DNA of 64,000 bases from Pontiella desulfatans (lineage in GTDB: Bacteria > Verrucomicrobiota > Kiritimatiellia > Kiritimatiellales > Pontiellaceae): contig NZ_CAAHFG010000001.1 in the NCBI RefSeq assembly GCF_900890425.1, forward strand, positions 2,604,001 through 2,668,000, written 5' to 3'. Both the position numbers and the translations under genes were made by a program. Positions 26,243-35,763 of the stretch are shown here, one piece after another (within the stretch, counting starts at the first letter, position 1; each line of letters begins with the position of its first letter). The notes beneath the pieces were generated by a model. The model was not told the origin of the DNA, made no database searches, and was given only the letters and a program-made list of their open reading frames with translations.

Positions 26243-29200
26243 TTATGGAGCAACGGTTCCGCGGATGAAGAGGTGTTGTTTTCCGTCCGTGATTCCGTTG
26301 CCGACTTCAAGCTCCACATCTTCGTAGTTGCCATTGCCGGCCACGGGTGTGGCCCCCAGCTCGACCGGGACAAAGGAGACCCAGTCGACCAGGTTGCTCG
26401 ACCAGTGGACAGGATAGTTCACGCCCAATGCTTCGTGGTCGACCAATCTGCGCTGCTCGAAGGTAAAGCCCGACTCCGAAGCGGCCAGCAGTTGGATAAA
26501 CTTGATCGGGATGTTGCCAACCATCATATCCGAACCTTTCGCCCATTCAACATAGCTGCTCTCACCATCGTTGTCCGGGTCGGCATCCGGTGCGGCGTCC
26601 GCACCGGACAATCCGGCATCGAAGGCGATTTGTGCAAACATTGCGTTGTACATCGGGAATGTGCGGATTGCCAGATGATCGAGATCCACATAGTTAGATG
26701 CCCGGCTGCTGAGCCCGATATAGTTGGCATTGTTGTTCTGCCAATTGAACGTCTGCGAGTTCGAATGGACGTCGCCGGGATTGATGTCAACCAACACCCC
26801 ATCGAGGAAAACCGTCACCTCGACCGCGTCCGAGGTGGAGAATCCATTACATGCAAATCCGGCCGTCAGGGTGCCGACTTCAACACCGACGGGTACGGTG
26901 GCCAGCGGAACCCCGTGGCGCCATACGACCACGTTGTTTTCCTTGTTCAGCTCCACGAAGAAATCAGCCGTACCGGTAATCACTCCGTCCTTGCCGCGGA
27001 ATGAGCCATTGGTTCCGATGTCCTGCCCCGCCGTCGCTTCCGCCTGCGTCAGGCCCACCGCGAAACCGGCGAAGCGGTCGGTGAGCGGGGTGGCGGAATT
27101 GATTTCGGCCACGTTGATTTCAACCGAGAAGCCGCCGGCATCCACAATCGACTGGTCGATAAAGTTATGCATCAGCCCGCTTTCACTCATGCCGCTTCCG
27201 TTGGCCATGCGCAGCATGGCGGCGGCGACCTGAATGGAATCGGGAAGGCCGGAGCCTTCGAACCCTTCGTAATAGGTTGCCCCCGTTCCCAGCGAGGAGA
27301 GCAGGCTCCCCGACATGCCGCCGTCGTCCGAGTCGGCATCGTCGCTGTTGTAGCGCCAGAACGTGTCGTAGAACAGATCGCCCGCGCCGGCCGCCGGCGA
27401 AACATCGGGAGGCAGCTCGCCCAGAATAATGGAGGCCGTACCGGAGTAGGTTCCAAGATGATAGAGTGTCTCGCTCGAGGTTAGCCACAACTGGATGGTT
27501 TCGCCCTCGTCATCGAATGCATCGCTGAACGCAGCGACAGGCAGATCGACATAGGCCAGCCCGGCCGGAATGGTGATGTCGCCCGGCAACACATCATAGT
27601 CTGTACCGTGCAGTGCGGTGCCGAGCGCGTTGTATTCCACATAAAGCGCATCCTGCAGATCGCCCGTCCGCAAGAAGCGGAACACCGCGGGATCCGAGCT
27701 GGCTTCCGCGGCAACAGGATCGATCGCCTCGATGGAAACCTCAGCGATATCGTCGTCGGCGATGTACAGGGCGGGATCCTTCTGGCTGTCCTTGATATAG
27801 GAGCCGTTGGCCAGCTTGATCTGGATTTTTTCGCGGCCTTCGGTTTCCGCATCATCGATGCCTTGCAGCACGATATCCACCGAGGACTCGCCGGCGGGAA
27901 TGGTTTGGGCCAATCCCCCCACGACACTGAAATCAACGCCATGCACCGCATCCCCCGTCGAGCTCAGGTTGATGGTCAGCGGTGCCGCCGTGTCGCCAAA
28001 GCGTGTGGCACGGATGAGCTCCGTCCCTCCGTTTTCCTGGACGATTCGACCGACCGGTGCAAGGCGAACGCGCGGCAGGGCCGATTCCGCGTCGTCGATC
28101 CAAATGGTGCCATGCACGGAACCGACCAGGCTGAGCTGGCGGTTCAGTTCGAAGGCCAGCGTGATATCCTCCGGCCCCTCGGTGGCGGAGTCCGGCAGCC
28201 CCGTTACCGTGATGGAAATCGAAGGCACTCCGCTCGGAAGATTATACTGCCCGTCGGTCGGCGGCGGCGTGAGGGTGAAGTCGGCATCAAGAACGGCCTT
28301 TCCAATCACCCGAACCGGAATGTTGTGGTTGCCGGTATAGCTCGGATCGCGCCGGATCGTGAAGGTGGCAGTCCCCCCGTCCTCGGCAATGCTCGATGAG
28401 GAGGGCACGATTTCCGCCGTGCGCAGTACATGGTCGACCCCCGACACAGCCGCTCCCGAAACGTTGACGGGGTTCGAGCCATTGATGCGGTCGCCCGTAT
28501 CCCCATAGACGCGGGCAAGCGGGCTGTAGTCGCCGTTGTCCAGGCGGGTGAGCGTATAGATGCCGTTGGTATCCGTGAGGGTTGAGCGATGCCCGGAAAT
28601 CAGGTTGTTGCCGTCGTCCGTCATGGGTTTGCCGTTATCCACCGGTACGCTGCCGACCGGATTTCCCCATTTGTCGACCACCTGCCCGGTGATGTAATAG
28701 TCGGTGGGCGAACCCACGGTAATCAGCAGCTGTGCGGTGACGGTTCCGCCCTTCATGTCGGTGACGGTGCAGATGACCGAACGATAGGAGTCGGCCGACC
28801 AACTGAAACTCGCTGCCGGCTGGTTCAGATCCCGGTGCCAGTCGCACCCGTCCTCGTCGAAATACCAGTGGTAGGCCAGTTCATCCCCGTCGGGATCGGA
28901 AGCGGAGATGGAAAAGTTTACGGTCTGGCTGGTTCCCGGGGTCGCATCGCTGGCCGTAAAACTTCCAATGACCGGAGGCCGGTTGGACGGATCGAAGCCA
29001 TGATGCACATGGACATCCATCCAGCTGCGGTCGGCGGCCCGCGCCAGCGGCGTGATAAAGACACCCTCTTCCTGATCCTGGAACGTCCACCCTATCGGAA
29101 TATTGGCATCCTGCCGTTCATGCTTCGACCAATAGGTGGCATCGATCAACACCGGCTTGATGCCCGACCCGGCCAACGGCTCGTTGAGCACTTCCAGACG

Positions 29201-30760
29201 GGCGCCGTTTTCATGGGCATGGGCGTTGGGGCTTTTCGCTATGTTTTTATAGTAGGAAACATAGTATTGCTTCCCGTCGCTGCGCACGAATTCGATGGCA
29301 TAGCGCCTGTCGTGCCGAACGGTCTCTTCGTCGAACGCATGAATCCGGAAAGTGCCTGAATCGCGGAAGGCATAGATTTCGTTGGCATGCAGCCAGTTCC
29401 ACTTGCGTGCGGCGGCGGCGCAAAAATGGGATTCGTCGAAGTTGGCGTTGCCACCCACGGTGCTCCAATGGCCCATGTGGTCGAAGGGATTGCCGTATTC
29501 CTCGTGGGTTCCGAGGTCGATGCTTCCGGCATAGTTATCCTCCGCGCCCTGGTCTTTCAGGAAGCCGGAGTGATGGAAATTCATGTTGTGCCCCAGCTCG
29601 TGGTAGGCGGTGCTGTTGCTGGTGGTTTTCAGGCTGAGCGCGGATCCCGGCAGGCTGGCCAGCCCGCCAAAGGTGCCGGGGCCGTTCTGCCAGTAGATCA
29701 CCTGATGGCCGTAGTCGGAGATATCGTAGCCATAATGCTTTTCGGCCACATCCTTGACCGCGGCGCGCAGGCCGTTCACATCGTAGGTCGAGATGTCCGG
29801 CGAATGGCCATAGGTTGCGGCGTGAGCCTGCATATCGATGACCGGCGTGACGGTAACGAGCACCTGGTAGCGGCCCTTCGAGTTTTTCATCAGCAGGTCG
29901 TTGACGGTGCGCCACTGGTTATACGCCGCGCTTTCCGACTGGTTGTTATTCCAGCCATCGAACGAGGTGCGCATGTAGAGCAGTTCGCGCCATCCTTCGT
30001 TAACATTGTCGGTCGGTCGCGACAGGAATGGCAGGGCGTCCTGCAGCCCACCGGCCGATTCCTCCGGCGCGGCCGCAACCTCCCCCTCGTCTTCCGGAAA
30101 CTCGGCTCCGGGTATCGCCGCGCAGACGGTGATGTCGTCGAGGCGGTAGCCTTCCAGGGCGATACCTTTGGGATTCCCCATCTCCTCCAGCCTGCCGACC
30201 GGGATCGCATATTCCGGTTCGCCCCCCTCGAACTCCACCTCGTAGAACGTGCTGAAATCAAGGTTCGGATCCATGCAGACCGCGCTCGGTTGCCAGTCGG
30301 CCCTGCCGGAAACCGGCTCGGCCAGCAGCGCCGCCACTTCAGGCGGAAGCCCGCTGCGCCCGGAAAGAGGGACGAAAAAATCCCACGCTTTTTCCGGGTT
30401 CAGCCTGGCCAGCGCATTGAGCGAAACCCGGCGCGCCTTCGCCAGCACGATCCCTTTCGCCGCATCGCGCTCCTCCGAAACGATCCAGTTATTGAATGAC
30501 TCCAGTGCCTGGAAATCGACGTCCGCCGGATCGGCGGCATAGGCGGCTTTTAGCTGCCGCGTCCAGGGATCCAGCTTCGGCTCCACCGGCACATCGGCTA
30601 CCGATAAAGCGGCATGGGGTTGCAGCTCGTTTTCGGAAGGCGCTGCGACCGGCCCTGCGGCGGGACTGCCTTTCGAAGATTCCTGCGTGTTCCGCTCTGG
30701 GAGCAGAAACGCAATCAGTGCGAGTAATGGAATGGAAACGGCAACGACCGACTTTTTCAT
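26243..30760 (-). CDS. Giant secreted metzincin-type metalloprotease with PKD and Calx-beta domains
   Basis: A 1505-residue protein: signal peptide or N-terminal anchor (VVAVSIPLLALIAFLL), a long pro-region, and a zinc protease domain with HELGHNMNFHH (residues 387-397). The HExxHxxNxxH spacing with Asn at the usual Gly position recalls the gametolysin (M11) branch of metzincins; a possible Met-turn is FDHMGH, about 30 residues later. Behind it lie a PKD-like domain (DPDGDELAYHWYF), a carboxypeptidase-regulatory-like domain (GNPVGSVPVDNG), about three Calx-beta repeats (AEDGGTATFTIRRD and similar), a LamG-like domain, a calcium-binding spacer (DADPDNDGESSYVEW) and a C-terminal SSNLVDWVSF tail. 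It has its own promoter with the 24-bp element. A role in releasing glycan from glycoprotein or algal matrix is plausible but inferred. Confidence 0.82.
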   Translation of the reverse strand: MKKSVVAVSIPLLALIAFLLPERNTQESSKGSPAAGPVAAPSENELQPHAALSVADVPVEPKLDPWTRQLKAAYAADPADVDFQALESFNNWIVSEERDAAKGIVLAKARRVSLNALARLNPEKAWDFFVPLSGRSGLPPEVAALLAEPVSGRADWQPSAVCMDPNLDFSTFYEVEFEGGEPEYAIPVGRLEEMGNPKGIALEGYRLDDITVCAAIPGAEFPEDEGEVAAAPEESAGGLQDALPFLSRPTDNVNEGWRELLYMRTSFDGWNNNQSESAAYNQWRTVNDLLMKNSKGRYQVLVTVTPVIDMQAHAATYGHSPDISTYDVNGLRAAVKDVAEKHYGYDISDYGHQVIYWQNGPGTFGGLASLPGSALSLKTTSNSTAYHELGHNMNFHHSGFLKDQGAEDNYAGSIDLGTHEEYGNPFDHMGHWSTVGGNANFDESHFCAAAARKWNWLHANEIYAFRDSGTFRIHAFDEETVRHDRRYAIEFVRSDGKQYYVSYYKNIAKSPNAHAHENGARLEVLNEPLAGSGIKPVLIDATYWSKHERQDANIPIGWTFQDQEEGVFITPLARAADRSWMDVHVHHGFDPSNRPPVIGSFTASDATPGTSQTVNFSISASDPDGDELAYHWYFDEDGCDWHRDLNQPAASFSWSADSYRSVICTVTDMKGGTVTAQLLITVGSPTDYYITGQVVDKWGNPVGSVPVDNGKPMTDDGNNLISGHRSTLTDTNGIYTLTRLDNGDYSPLARVYGDTGDRINGSNPVNVSGAAVSGVDHVLRTAEIVPSSSSIAEDGGTATFTIRRDPSYTGNHNIPVRVIGKAVLDADFTLTPPPTDGQYNLPSGVPSISITVTGLPDSATEGPEDITLAFELNRQLSLVGSVHGTIWIDDAESALPRVRLAPVGRIVQENGGTELIRATRFGDTAAPLTINLSSTGDAVHGVDFSVVGGLAQTIPAGESSVDIVLQGIDDAETEGREKIQIKLANGSYIKDSQKDPALYIADDDIAEVSIEAIDPVAAEASSDPAVFRFLRTGDLQDALYVEYNALGTALHGTDYDVLPGDITIPAGLAYVDLPVAAFSDAFDDEGETIQLWLTSSETLYHLGTYSGTASIILGELPPDVSPAAGAGDLFYDTFWRYNSDDADSDDGGMSGSLLSSLGTGATYYEGFEGSGLPDSIQVAAAMLRMANGSGMSESGLMHNFIDQSIVDAGGFSVEINVAEINSATPLTDRFAGFAVGLTQAEATAGQDIGTNGSFRGKDGVITGTADFFVELNKENNVVVWRHGVPLATVPVGVEVGTLTAGFACNGFSTSDAVEVTVFLDGVLVDINPGDVHSNSQTFNWQNNNANYIGLSSRASNYVDLDHLAIRTFPMYNAMFAQIAFDAGLSGADAAPDADPDNDGESSYVEWAKGSDMMVGNIPIKFIQLLAASESGFTFEQRRLVDHEALGVNYPVHWSSNLVDWVSFVPVELGATPVAGNGNYEDVELEVGNGITDGKQHLFIRGTVAP

Positions 30761-30809
30761 GCGTGAAATCCTCTTTAGGTATCCCGGACTGCTTTTCTCA
30801 ATCCATAAG

Positions 30810-30856
30810 AAAGTACCATTTAAAGAAAAGTTGTCATGTCGCCGAAACTAACTACA
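30810..30856 (-). promoter_or_regulatory. Promoter with shared 24-bp element, metalloprotease gene (site D)
   Basis: The minus strand reads TGTAGTTAG, TT, TCGGCGACATGAC at 30833-30856. A TACTTT -10 candidate (30810-30815) sits 20 nt after the CGACAT core, one base closer than at other sites. The gene starts at 30760. Confidence 0.65.
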
Positions 30857-30877
30857 GAGGGGGGCTTGAAAAAAAAC

Positions 30878-31525
30878 CTATTCCAGGCCGACAAACTTGG
30901 CCACGGCCTCCGAGCGGGAGTGGACATGGAGCTTTTCGTAGATGCGGCGGAGGTAGGTGTTGACTGTGTAGGGCGAGATGTCGAGCTCGTCGGCGATCTC
31001 CTTCGCGAGCCTGCCGCGGGCCAGCAACCGAAGCACCTGCATTTCGCGTTCCGAAAGTTCATTGAGTTCATCCGATTGTCCGGACGCAGGCGCAGGTTGC
31101 TGGAACGATTGCACCACCTTGCGGGCAATGTCGCTGTCCATCGGAGAGCCGCCCGCCGCCACTTCGTCCAATGCGGGCAGCAGGTCGTCGACCACGGAGC
31201 GTTTCAGGAGATAGCCCACCGCACCGGCAGCCAGCGCCTGGAAGATGTAGTCCGTCTGGTCGTAGACGGTCAGCATCACGAAATCGGTGTCGGGCATTTG
31301 GGGCTTCAGCGCCGTTACGCATTCGATGCCGTTTTTGCCGGGCATGTTGATGTCCATAAGGATGATGGACGGGCGGAGCCGCGGGAGTTCCTCCACGGCC
31401 TGGGCCGAATCGCCGAAAACACCGATGCATTCATATTTGGACTCGTCCCGAATCAAATCCGCAATCATCTCGCGCGTGGCCTCATGGTCATCCACGATGG
31501 CAATCGTAACCGTCTTATCACTCAT
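30878..31525 (-). CDS. NarL/LuxR-type response regulator (RR2)
   Basis: The ATG at 31525 ([19 protein letters not shown]) overlaps the kinase stop by 4 bp (ATGA), which decides the start over a longer open frame. The protein has 215 residues: receiver domain with phospho-acceptor in [12 protein letters not shown] and LLKRS, then a NarL-type HTH ([28 protein letters not shown]). The two receiver/HTH proteins of the window are near-identical over the recognition helix region ([29 protein letters not shown] versus [20 protein letters not shown]), so they may bind the same DNA site. It is a candidate binder of the 24-bp element. Confidence 0.93.
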   Translation of the reverse strand: MSDKTVTIAIVDDHEATREMIADLIRDESKYECIGVFGDSAQAVEELPRLRPSIILMDINMPGKNGIECVTALKPQMPDTDFVMLTVYDQTDYIFQALAAGAVGYLLKRSVVDDLLPALDEVAAGGSPMDSDIARKVVQSFQQPAPASGQSDELNELSEREMQVLRLLARGRLAKEIADELDISPYTVNTYLRRIYEKLHVHSRSEAVAKFVGLE

Positions 31526-34401
31526 TTGATGTTCTCCGGAATGGGCATCATAAATTCGGCGGTGGTGCCGCCGCCCTCGTTGCTGCGGATATCGCATTGC
31601 CCCTTCATGATATCCATCCGGCGGCGCATGCTTCGCAGCCCGCGCTTGAACCGCTCGCTCTCGAAAGAGTCGAGCCCCTTGCCGTTGTCCGTAATCCTGA
31701 CCGTCAGCCTGCCGTCGGCGATGGCCGCGCTAAACACCACCTTGCTTGCATCCGAGTGCTTCACGATGTTGTTGACCGCCTCCTTGACCGCCAGGAAGAG
31801 GTTGTGCCGGACATGCCCGGGAACGGGGGTAAGCGGCAGTTCGAGCGGCAGGTCGATCTCGGGCCGGATATCGGTGGTGCGGAGATAGCTGGAGACATAT
31901 TTCGCGAGATAGCCCACCATGTTGTCCACGTTGTCGTTCCCCGGGCTGACCACCCAGACAATCTCGTCGAGCGAAAAGACCAGCTTGCGCACCACCTGAT
32001 CCATTTCGCCAATGCCGGCCAGGGCGCGCGCCACCCCGTCCGTTGCAGCAGTGCGTTGAACCTTATGGCAGAGCAGTTGCATGCGGGTGAGCTCGGAACC
32101 GATTTCGTCGTGGATGTCCATGGCAATGCGGGTGCGCTCCTGCTCCACCGCCTTGGCCTGCTCGGCGAGGATCAGTCTTTTCCGGCTCATCCGTTCGGCA
32201 ATGCTCAAGGAGATGAACGCCACAATTCCCACCCCGGCGGAATAGCATAGGGTTTTGAACCACCAGGTTTCCCAGTAGTGCGGCTGGATGTTGATATCCA
32301 GCCCCAATGGCTCCCGGTTCCAAACCCCGTCGCGGTTGGCCGCGGTGAGTTCGAAACGGTAGCTGCCCGGCGGAAGCCGCTGGAATGTGGCGAACCGCCG
32401 GCTTCCCAGATCGATCCATTCCTCGCCGATCCCCTTCATCCGGCAGCGGAACCGCAGGCTGGTCGGGGTGCCATGGCTCAGGGCGGCGAAGTGGATGTCC
32501 AGCCGGTTGACCCCGGGCGCCAGCCCCAGTTTTTCCCGGCCCTCGACCGCGATCGGGCTTTCGTTCACCACGGCGTCCGTAACCCGTAGCGGCACGCTGT
32601 TGCTCCATAGGCTGATGGCCTCGGGGTAGAAGGTTGCAACCTGGCGATCGGCGGCGAACCAAAAACAGCCTGCGCCTCCCTGGCAGGAGGTGGATAGCCC
32701 CGCATCGATATCGATCGGCGCATCGAAGCCATCCTCCTTCCCGAACAGCACGTGGACTTCGATTGTTTCGCCGGTTCCGGCGGCGCGCCGGGCCATCGCC
32801 TTATCCACGACGGCTACGCCGTGCTCGCCCACCACCCACAGGCGCCCCGCACCGTCGTCCAGGATATGCGACACGATAAGCTGGCCAAGCGGCACCTCTA
32901 AAATGCGGCCATGGCTGAGCACGGCCAGCCCGTTGCCGCATGAGCCGATCCAGAGCGTATCCGCATCCTTGTCGATGCACAGTGCCGTCACATACTCGTT
33001 CGGCAACCCGTCCGCCCGGCCATAGTGCGTCAACCGGTCATCCCGCAGCGAGGCCAATCCGCCCTCCTCCATGCCAATCCAGAGGGTTCCATCGGTCGCC
33101 TCGGCCATGCAGCGAACCTGAGCGACGTTTCGTTTCGAACCAAACGCCAGATGCCAGCGCCCTCCGGCATTGTTCCATAAGCCCTTGTCGCCTCCCGCCC
33201 AGAGCACGCCGTTGCGGTCTTCATGGAGCACCCAGATGCGCTCGCGTGCCTTCTTTGCGGACATCACCTTTTGCAGTTTCCGCCCGTTCGACCGCAAAAG
33301 GAAACCCTCGTCGTCGTTGAACCACAGCGCGCCCTCCGAATCCTCAAGGAGCGCACGGCGCACCGTTTCCCCGTGCAGTTCCGGATGGATCCGTCCCAGC
33401 CCGTCTTCATCCATGAACCAGATATTGCCCTTGTTTGTACCGATCCATACCCCGCCATCACGCCTCGGTGCAATCGAACGGACGGCCTGAAATTTCCATG
33501 CCGTACCTCCCAGACGCTGCTGCCGGAACCCGACCGGGCGGATGAGTTGAAGGCCCGACGTAGTCCCCACCCAAAGCAGGCCCTCGGCATCCTCGGCCAA
33601 ACAAAGCACCGTACTCGATGCGAGCCCCTCGGCCGCCGTAATCTGCACCGCTTCACCGCCGGAGTGCCGCAGGATGAAGGCCCCGCCGTGGGTCGACCCC
33701 GCCGCCAGGTCTCCGTTGGCGAGCTCCAGAAGAACGATGGGCTGCTCCTCGATCACCCAAGGGGTTTCGCCGCGGTCTTCGGCAACCTGCTCGTTCTCGA
33801 TCCTGACCACCCGCTCCTGCACCACCTCCCAACGAACGACCGGCTTCGGCAGGTCATCCCCGTCGACCGGCTCCGGTTCCTGCAAGGGAACCCCGTTCCG
33901 GGCAACCAGCAGGGCGCGCCCTCCAGGTGCCAGCGCCCAGACGCTCCCGGTCTCGTCTTCACGGAACCCGGTCACCGGCCTGCCCGTCCATTCGGCGGGG
34001 CAGTCGAGCACCCGGAAGCCTTCCGCCTCCCGGATCGTTACATGCCCGGTGGCATGCCCGAGGAAAAGGTTGCCCGCCCGATCCTCGTGGAGTTTGGACA
34101 CCCGGTTGTTCGGTAGCATGGGGAACATGCGTTTGTTGAACGGCTCGAATTCAACGCCATCAAAACGCGCCGCCCCGTTGAGTGTTGCAACCCAGACAAA
34201 GCCGTTGCGACGCTGAACAACATCCTCCACCCGGTTGAACGGCAAGCCGTCGCCCACCTTCCAGGTTTTGATTACGTAGCGTTGGTCTTCCCAGACTTCG
34301 CCGGCGGATAACCGGCCCGGCAGCGCCAGCAGCAAGGAAGCCAACGCAATCCCGCGGATTGCGCATGCGGCCACAGCTTCCTTTACCTGCTTCTTTTTCA
34401 T
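31522..34401 (-). CDS. Membrane sensor histidine kinase with beta-propeller sensor and Y_Y_Y domain (HK2)
   Basis: A 959-residue paralog of HK1 with the same order: signal segment, Reg_prop propeller repeats ([47 protein letters not shown]), Y_Y_Y domain ([14 protein letters not shown] ... [10 protein letters not shown]), one transmembrane helix ([18 protein letters not shown]), HisKA_3 with [15 protein letters not shown], and HATPase_c ([19 protein letters not shown]). Unlike HK1, its upstream region lacks the shared 24-bp element; it has a 12-bp dyad GGTATGTATACC (34430-34441) instead. It may therefore be expressed independently and act above the regulon; this is inference from promoter content only. 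Confidence 0.92.
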   Translation of the reverse strand: MKKKQVKEAVAACAIRGIALASLLLALPGRLSAGEVWEDQRYVIKTWKVGDGLPFNRVEDVVQRRNGFVWVATLNGAARFDGVEFEPFNKRMFPMLPNNRVSKLHEDRAGNLFLGHATGHVTIREAEGFRVLDCPAEWTGRPVTGFREDETGSVWALAPGGRALLVARNGVPLQEPEPVDGDDLPKPVVRWEVVQERVVRIENEQVAEDRGETPWVIEEQPIVLLELANGDLAAGSTHGGAFILRHSGGEAVQITAAEGLASSTVLCLAEDAEGLLWVGTTSGLQLIRPVGFRQQRLGGTAWKFQAVRSIAPRRDGGVWIGTNKGNIWFMDEDGLGRIHPELHGETVRRALLEDSEGALWFNDDEGFLLRSNGRKLQKVMSAKKARERIWVLHEDRNGVLWAGGDKGLWNNAGGRWHLAFGSKRNVAQVRCMAEATDGTLWIGMEEGGLASLRDDRLTHYGRADGLPNEYVTALCIDKDADTLWIGSCGNGLAVLSHGRILEVPLGQLIVSHILDDGAGRLWVVGEHGVAVVDKAMARRAAGTGETIEVHVLFGKEDGFDAPIDIDAGLSTSCQGGAGCFWFAADRQVATFYPEAISLWSNSVPLRVTDAVVNESPIAVEGREKLGLAPGVNRLDIHFAALSHGTPTSLRFRCRMKGIGEEWIDLGSRRFATFQRLPPGSYRFELTAANRDGVWNREPLGLDINIQPHYWETWWFKTLCYSAGVGIVAFISLSIAERMSRKRLILAEQAKAVEQERTRIAMDIHDEIGSELTRMQLLCHKVQRTAATDGVARALAGIGEMDQVVRKLVFSLDEIVWVVSPGNDNVDNMVGYLAKYVSSYLRTTDIRPEIDLPLELPLTPVPGHVRHNLFLAVKEAVNNIVKHSDASKVVFSAAIADGRLTVRITDNGKGLDSFESERFKRGLRSMRRRMDIMKGQCDIRSNEGGGTTAEFMMPIPENIK

Positions 34402-34481
34402 GGAACCTCGTTTAAAGCGTTGTTCACGGTATGTATACCGGTCGCAACCGATCCATCAAAGCGCTAAACGGCCCGCCAAAC

Positions 34482-34514
34482 GAAAAAGGCTCCACGGTGA
34501 TGCGGGGAGCCTTG
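34482..34514 (-). terminator. Intrinsic terminator after the GH43-like gene
   Basis: The minus strand forms AAGGCTCC (loop of 13 nt) GGAGCCTT followed by TTTCG: an 8-bp stem with a T-rich 3' side, 22 bp after the GH43-like stop. It separates that gene from the HK2/RR2 pair. Confidence 0.75.
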
Positions 34515-34536
34515 ACGGATCGACCTGGAACAAGGG

Positions 34537-35682
34537 TTAGAATTTCTGCACCTCGTCCGGGCCGGGCGCGGCGTAGGCCGGATCCTTGGCGCGGATATAA
34601 ATATCGCCGTCGTCCTGAATCTTTACTTCCAACGGTACGATCGTGGTACCGCGGTGGTTGATGGTCTGGGCGGTCTCGGAAAGATCGCGTTCCTGAATGC
34701 CTTCAACTTCCAGAGGCAGGACGTTCGCGTTGTAGAACGCGGTGCACCACCACTTTCCGTCGCGCGTCTGGAACGGTGTGCCATGGCCGAGGAAACGACC
34801 GGCAAACTTGCGCGGCCCGTAGGTGCCGTCGATCGAATCCGAGGTGCAATAGTACAGGTTATAGGAACCCTGCCGTCCCATGTCGGTCGACCAGGCCGTG
34901 CCGAAATGAACATACTTGTTTCCGATCTTGCGGACGGTTGCACCCTCGTGGCCGATCACTGACTTTTTCTCGCCTTTTGAGTTTACGCGGGAACCGGCCG
35001 GATCAATCCGTTTCGGATTGGCGGTGTAGGCCGTGAAATCCTTGTTCAGCGGAGCAACCTCGGTGTTGCCCCAAAGCAGCCAGTAGGTGTCGCCATCCTT
35101 GAAGAGCGACGGATCGTGACGCCCTCCCAGGTTTTTACCCATGGGATGCGTCCACGGCCCCTTGATATCCGTACCCGCACTCAATGCCAGATTGGCTTTG
35201 CCCTTCGGACAATGCACCAAGGCCCAACGGTTCATCTCTTCGATCCAGTGCACTTCCGGTGCCCAGATGACATTGCCCGGCTTTTTGTGAAAACTGTCTT
35301 CGAGCGTGAACGGTGTTCCGAGATATTCCCAGTCGATCAAATCCGGGCTGCGCCAGATCTGCACCACGCTGCCCACGGCGGACTGGTTTCCAAGACCGGG
35401 GTTGTAGGGATCGGTTTCCTCGCGCGGATCGTCGGGATTGATGGTGGTTCCGGTCAGATAATACTGGTCGTCGGGCCCCATCACAATGTAGGGATCGCGG
35501 ATCCAGCCCTCCTTGATGTAGAGCGCCTTATCGTGGCTCTTCAACCCGGCTTCGATCTCCGCCCTCGCCATGGCGGGGCGCACGGGGCCAACCAACGGGC
35601 CGTCGTGCAGCAGCATTTGCGCATCCGCCGACCCGGCGGCGGCAAGGGCGCCCAACATAAAACCACACATCATCTTCTTCAT
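34537..35682 (-). CDS. Secreted GH43-like glycoside hydrolase
   Basis: A 381-residue protein with a signal peptide (MKKMMCGFMLGALAAAGSADA) and a single five-bladed propeller domain of the GH43/GH117 superfamily. Likely catalytic acids are D in GWIRDPYIVMG, D in GGRHDPSLF and E in VIGHEGATV. The closing region (PFQTRDGKWWCTAFYNAN) is typical of this clan. GH43 members act on arabinan, xylan or galactan side chains and GH117 on agar oligosaccharides; the sequence does not decide between these. It has its own promoter (site C) and an intrinsic terminator, so it looks monocistronic. Confidence 0.85.
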   Translation of the reverse strand: MKKMMCGFMLGALAAAGSADAQMLLHDGPLVGPVRPAMARAEIEAGLKSHDKALYIKEGWIRDPYIVMGPDDQYYLTGTTINPDDPREETDPYNPGLGNQSAVGSVVQIWRSPDLIDWEYLGTPFTLEDSFHKKPGNVIWAPEVHWIEEMNRWALVHCPKGKANLALSAGTDIKGPWTHPMGKNLGGRHDPSLFKDGDTYWLLWGNTEVAPLNKDFTAYTANPKRIDPAGSRVNSKGEKKSVIGHEGATVRKIGNKYVHFGTAWSTDMGRQGSYNLYYCTSDSIDGTYGPRKFAGRFLGHGTPFQTRDGKWWCTAFYNANVLPLEVEGIQERDLSETAQTINHRGTTIVPLEVKIQDDGDIYIRAKDPAYAAPGPDEVQKF

Positions 35683-35715
35683 GCTTCTCTCCTTGATTGT
35701 TCCAATAAGCCCAAC

Positions 35716-35763
35716 ACCATAATCATTTCCGGTCGCAACGTCATGTCACCAATTCTAGCTACA
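35716..35763 (-). promoter_or_regulatory. Promoter with shared 24-bp element, GH43-like gene (site C)
   Basis: The minus strand reads TGTAGCTAG, AA, TTGGTGACATGAC at 35740-35763, with -10 TATGGT (35716-35721) at the 21-nt offset. The stop codon (TAG) of the upstream sulfatase lies inside the element, at its TGTAG end. Confidence 0.75.

Noticed and set aside
30857-30877. T-run after RR2 as an intrinsic terminator
   Set aside because: GGTTTTTTTTC is present but no stable stem precedes it.
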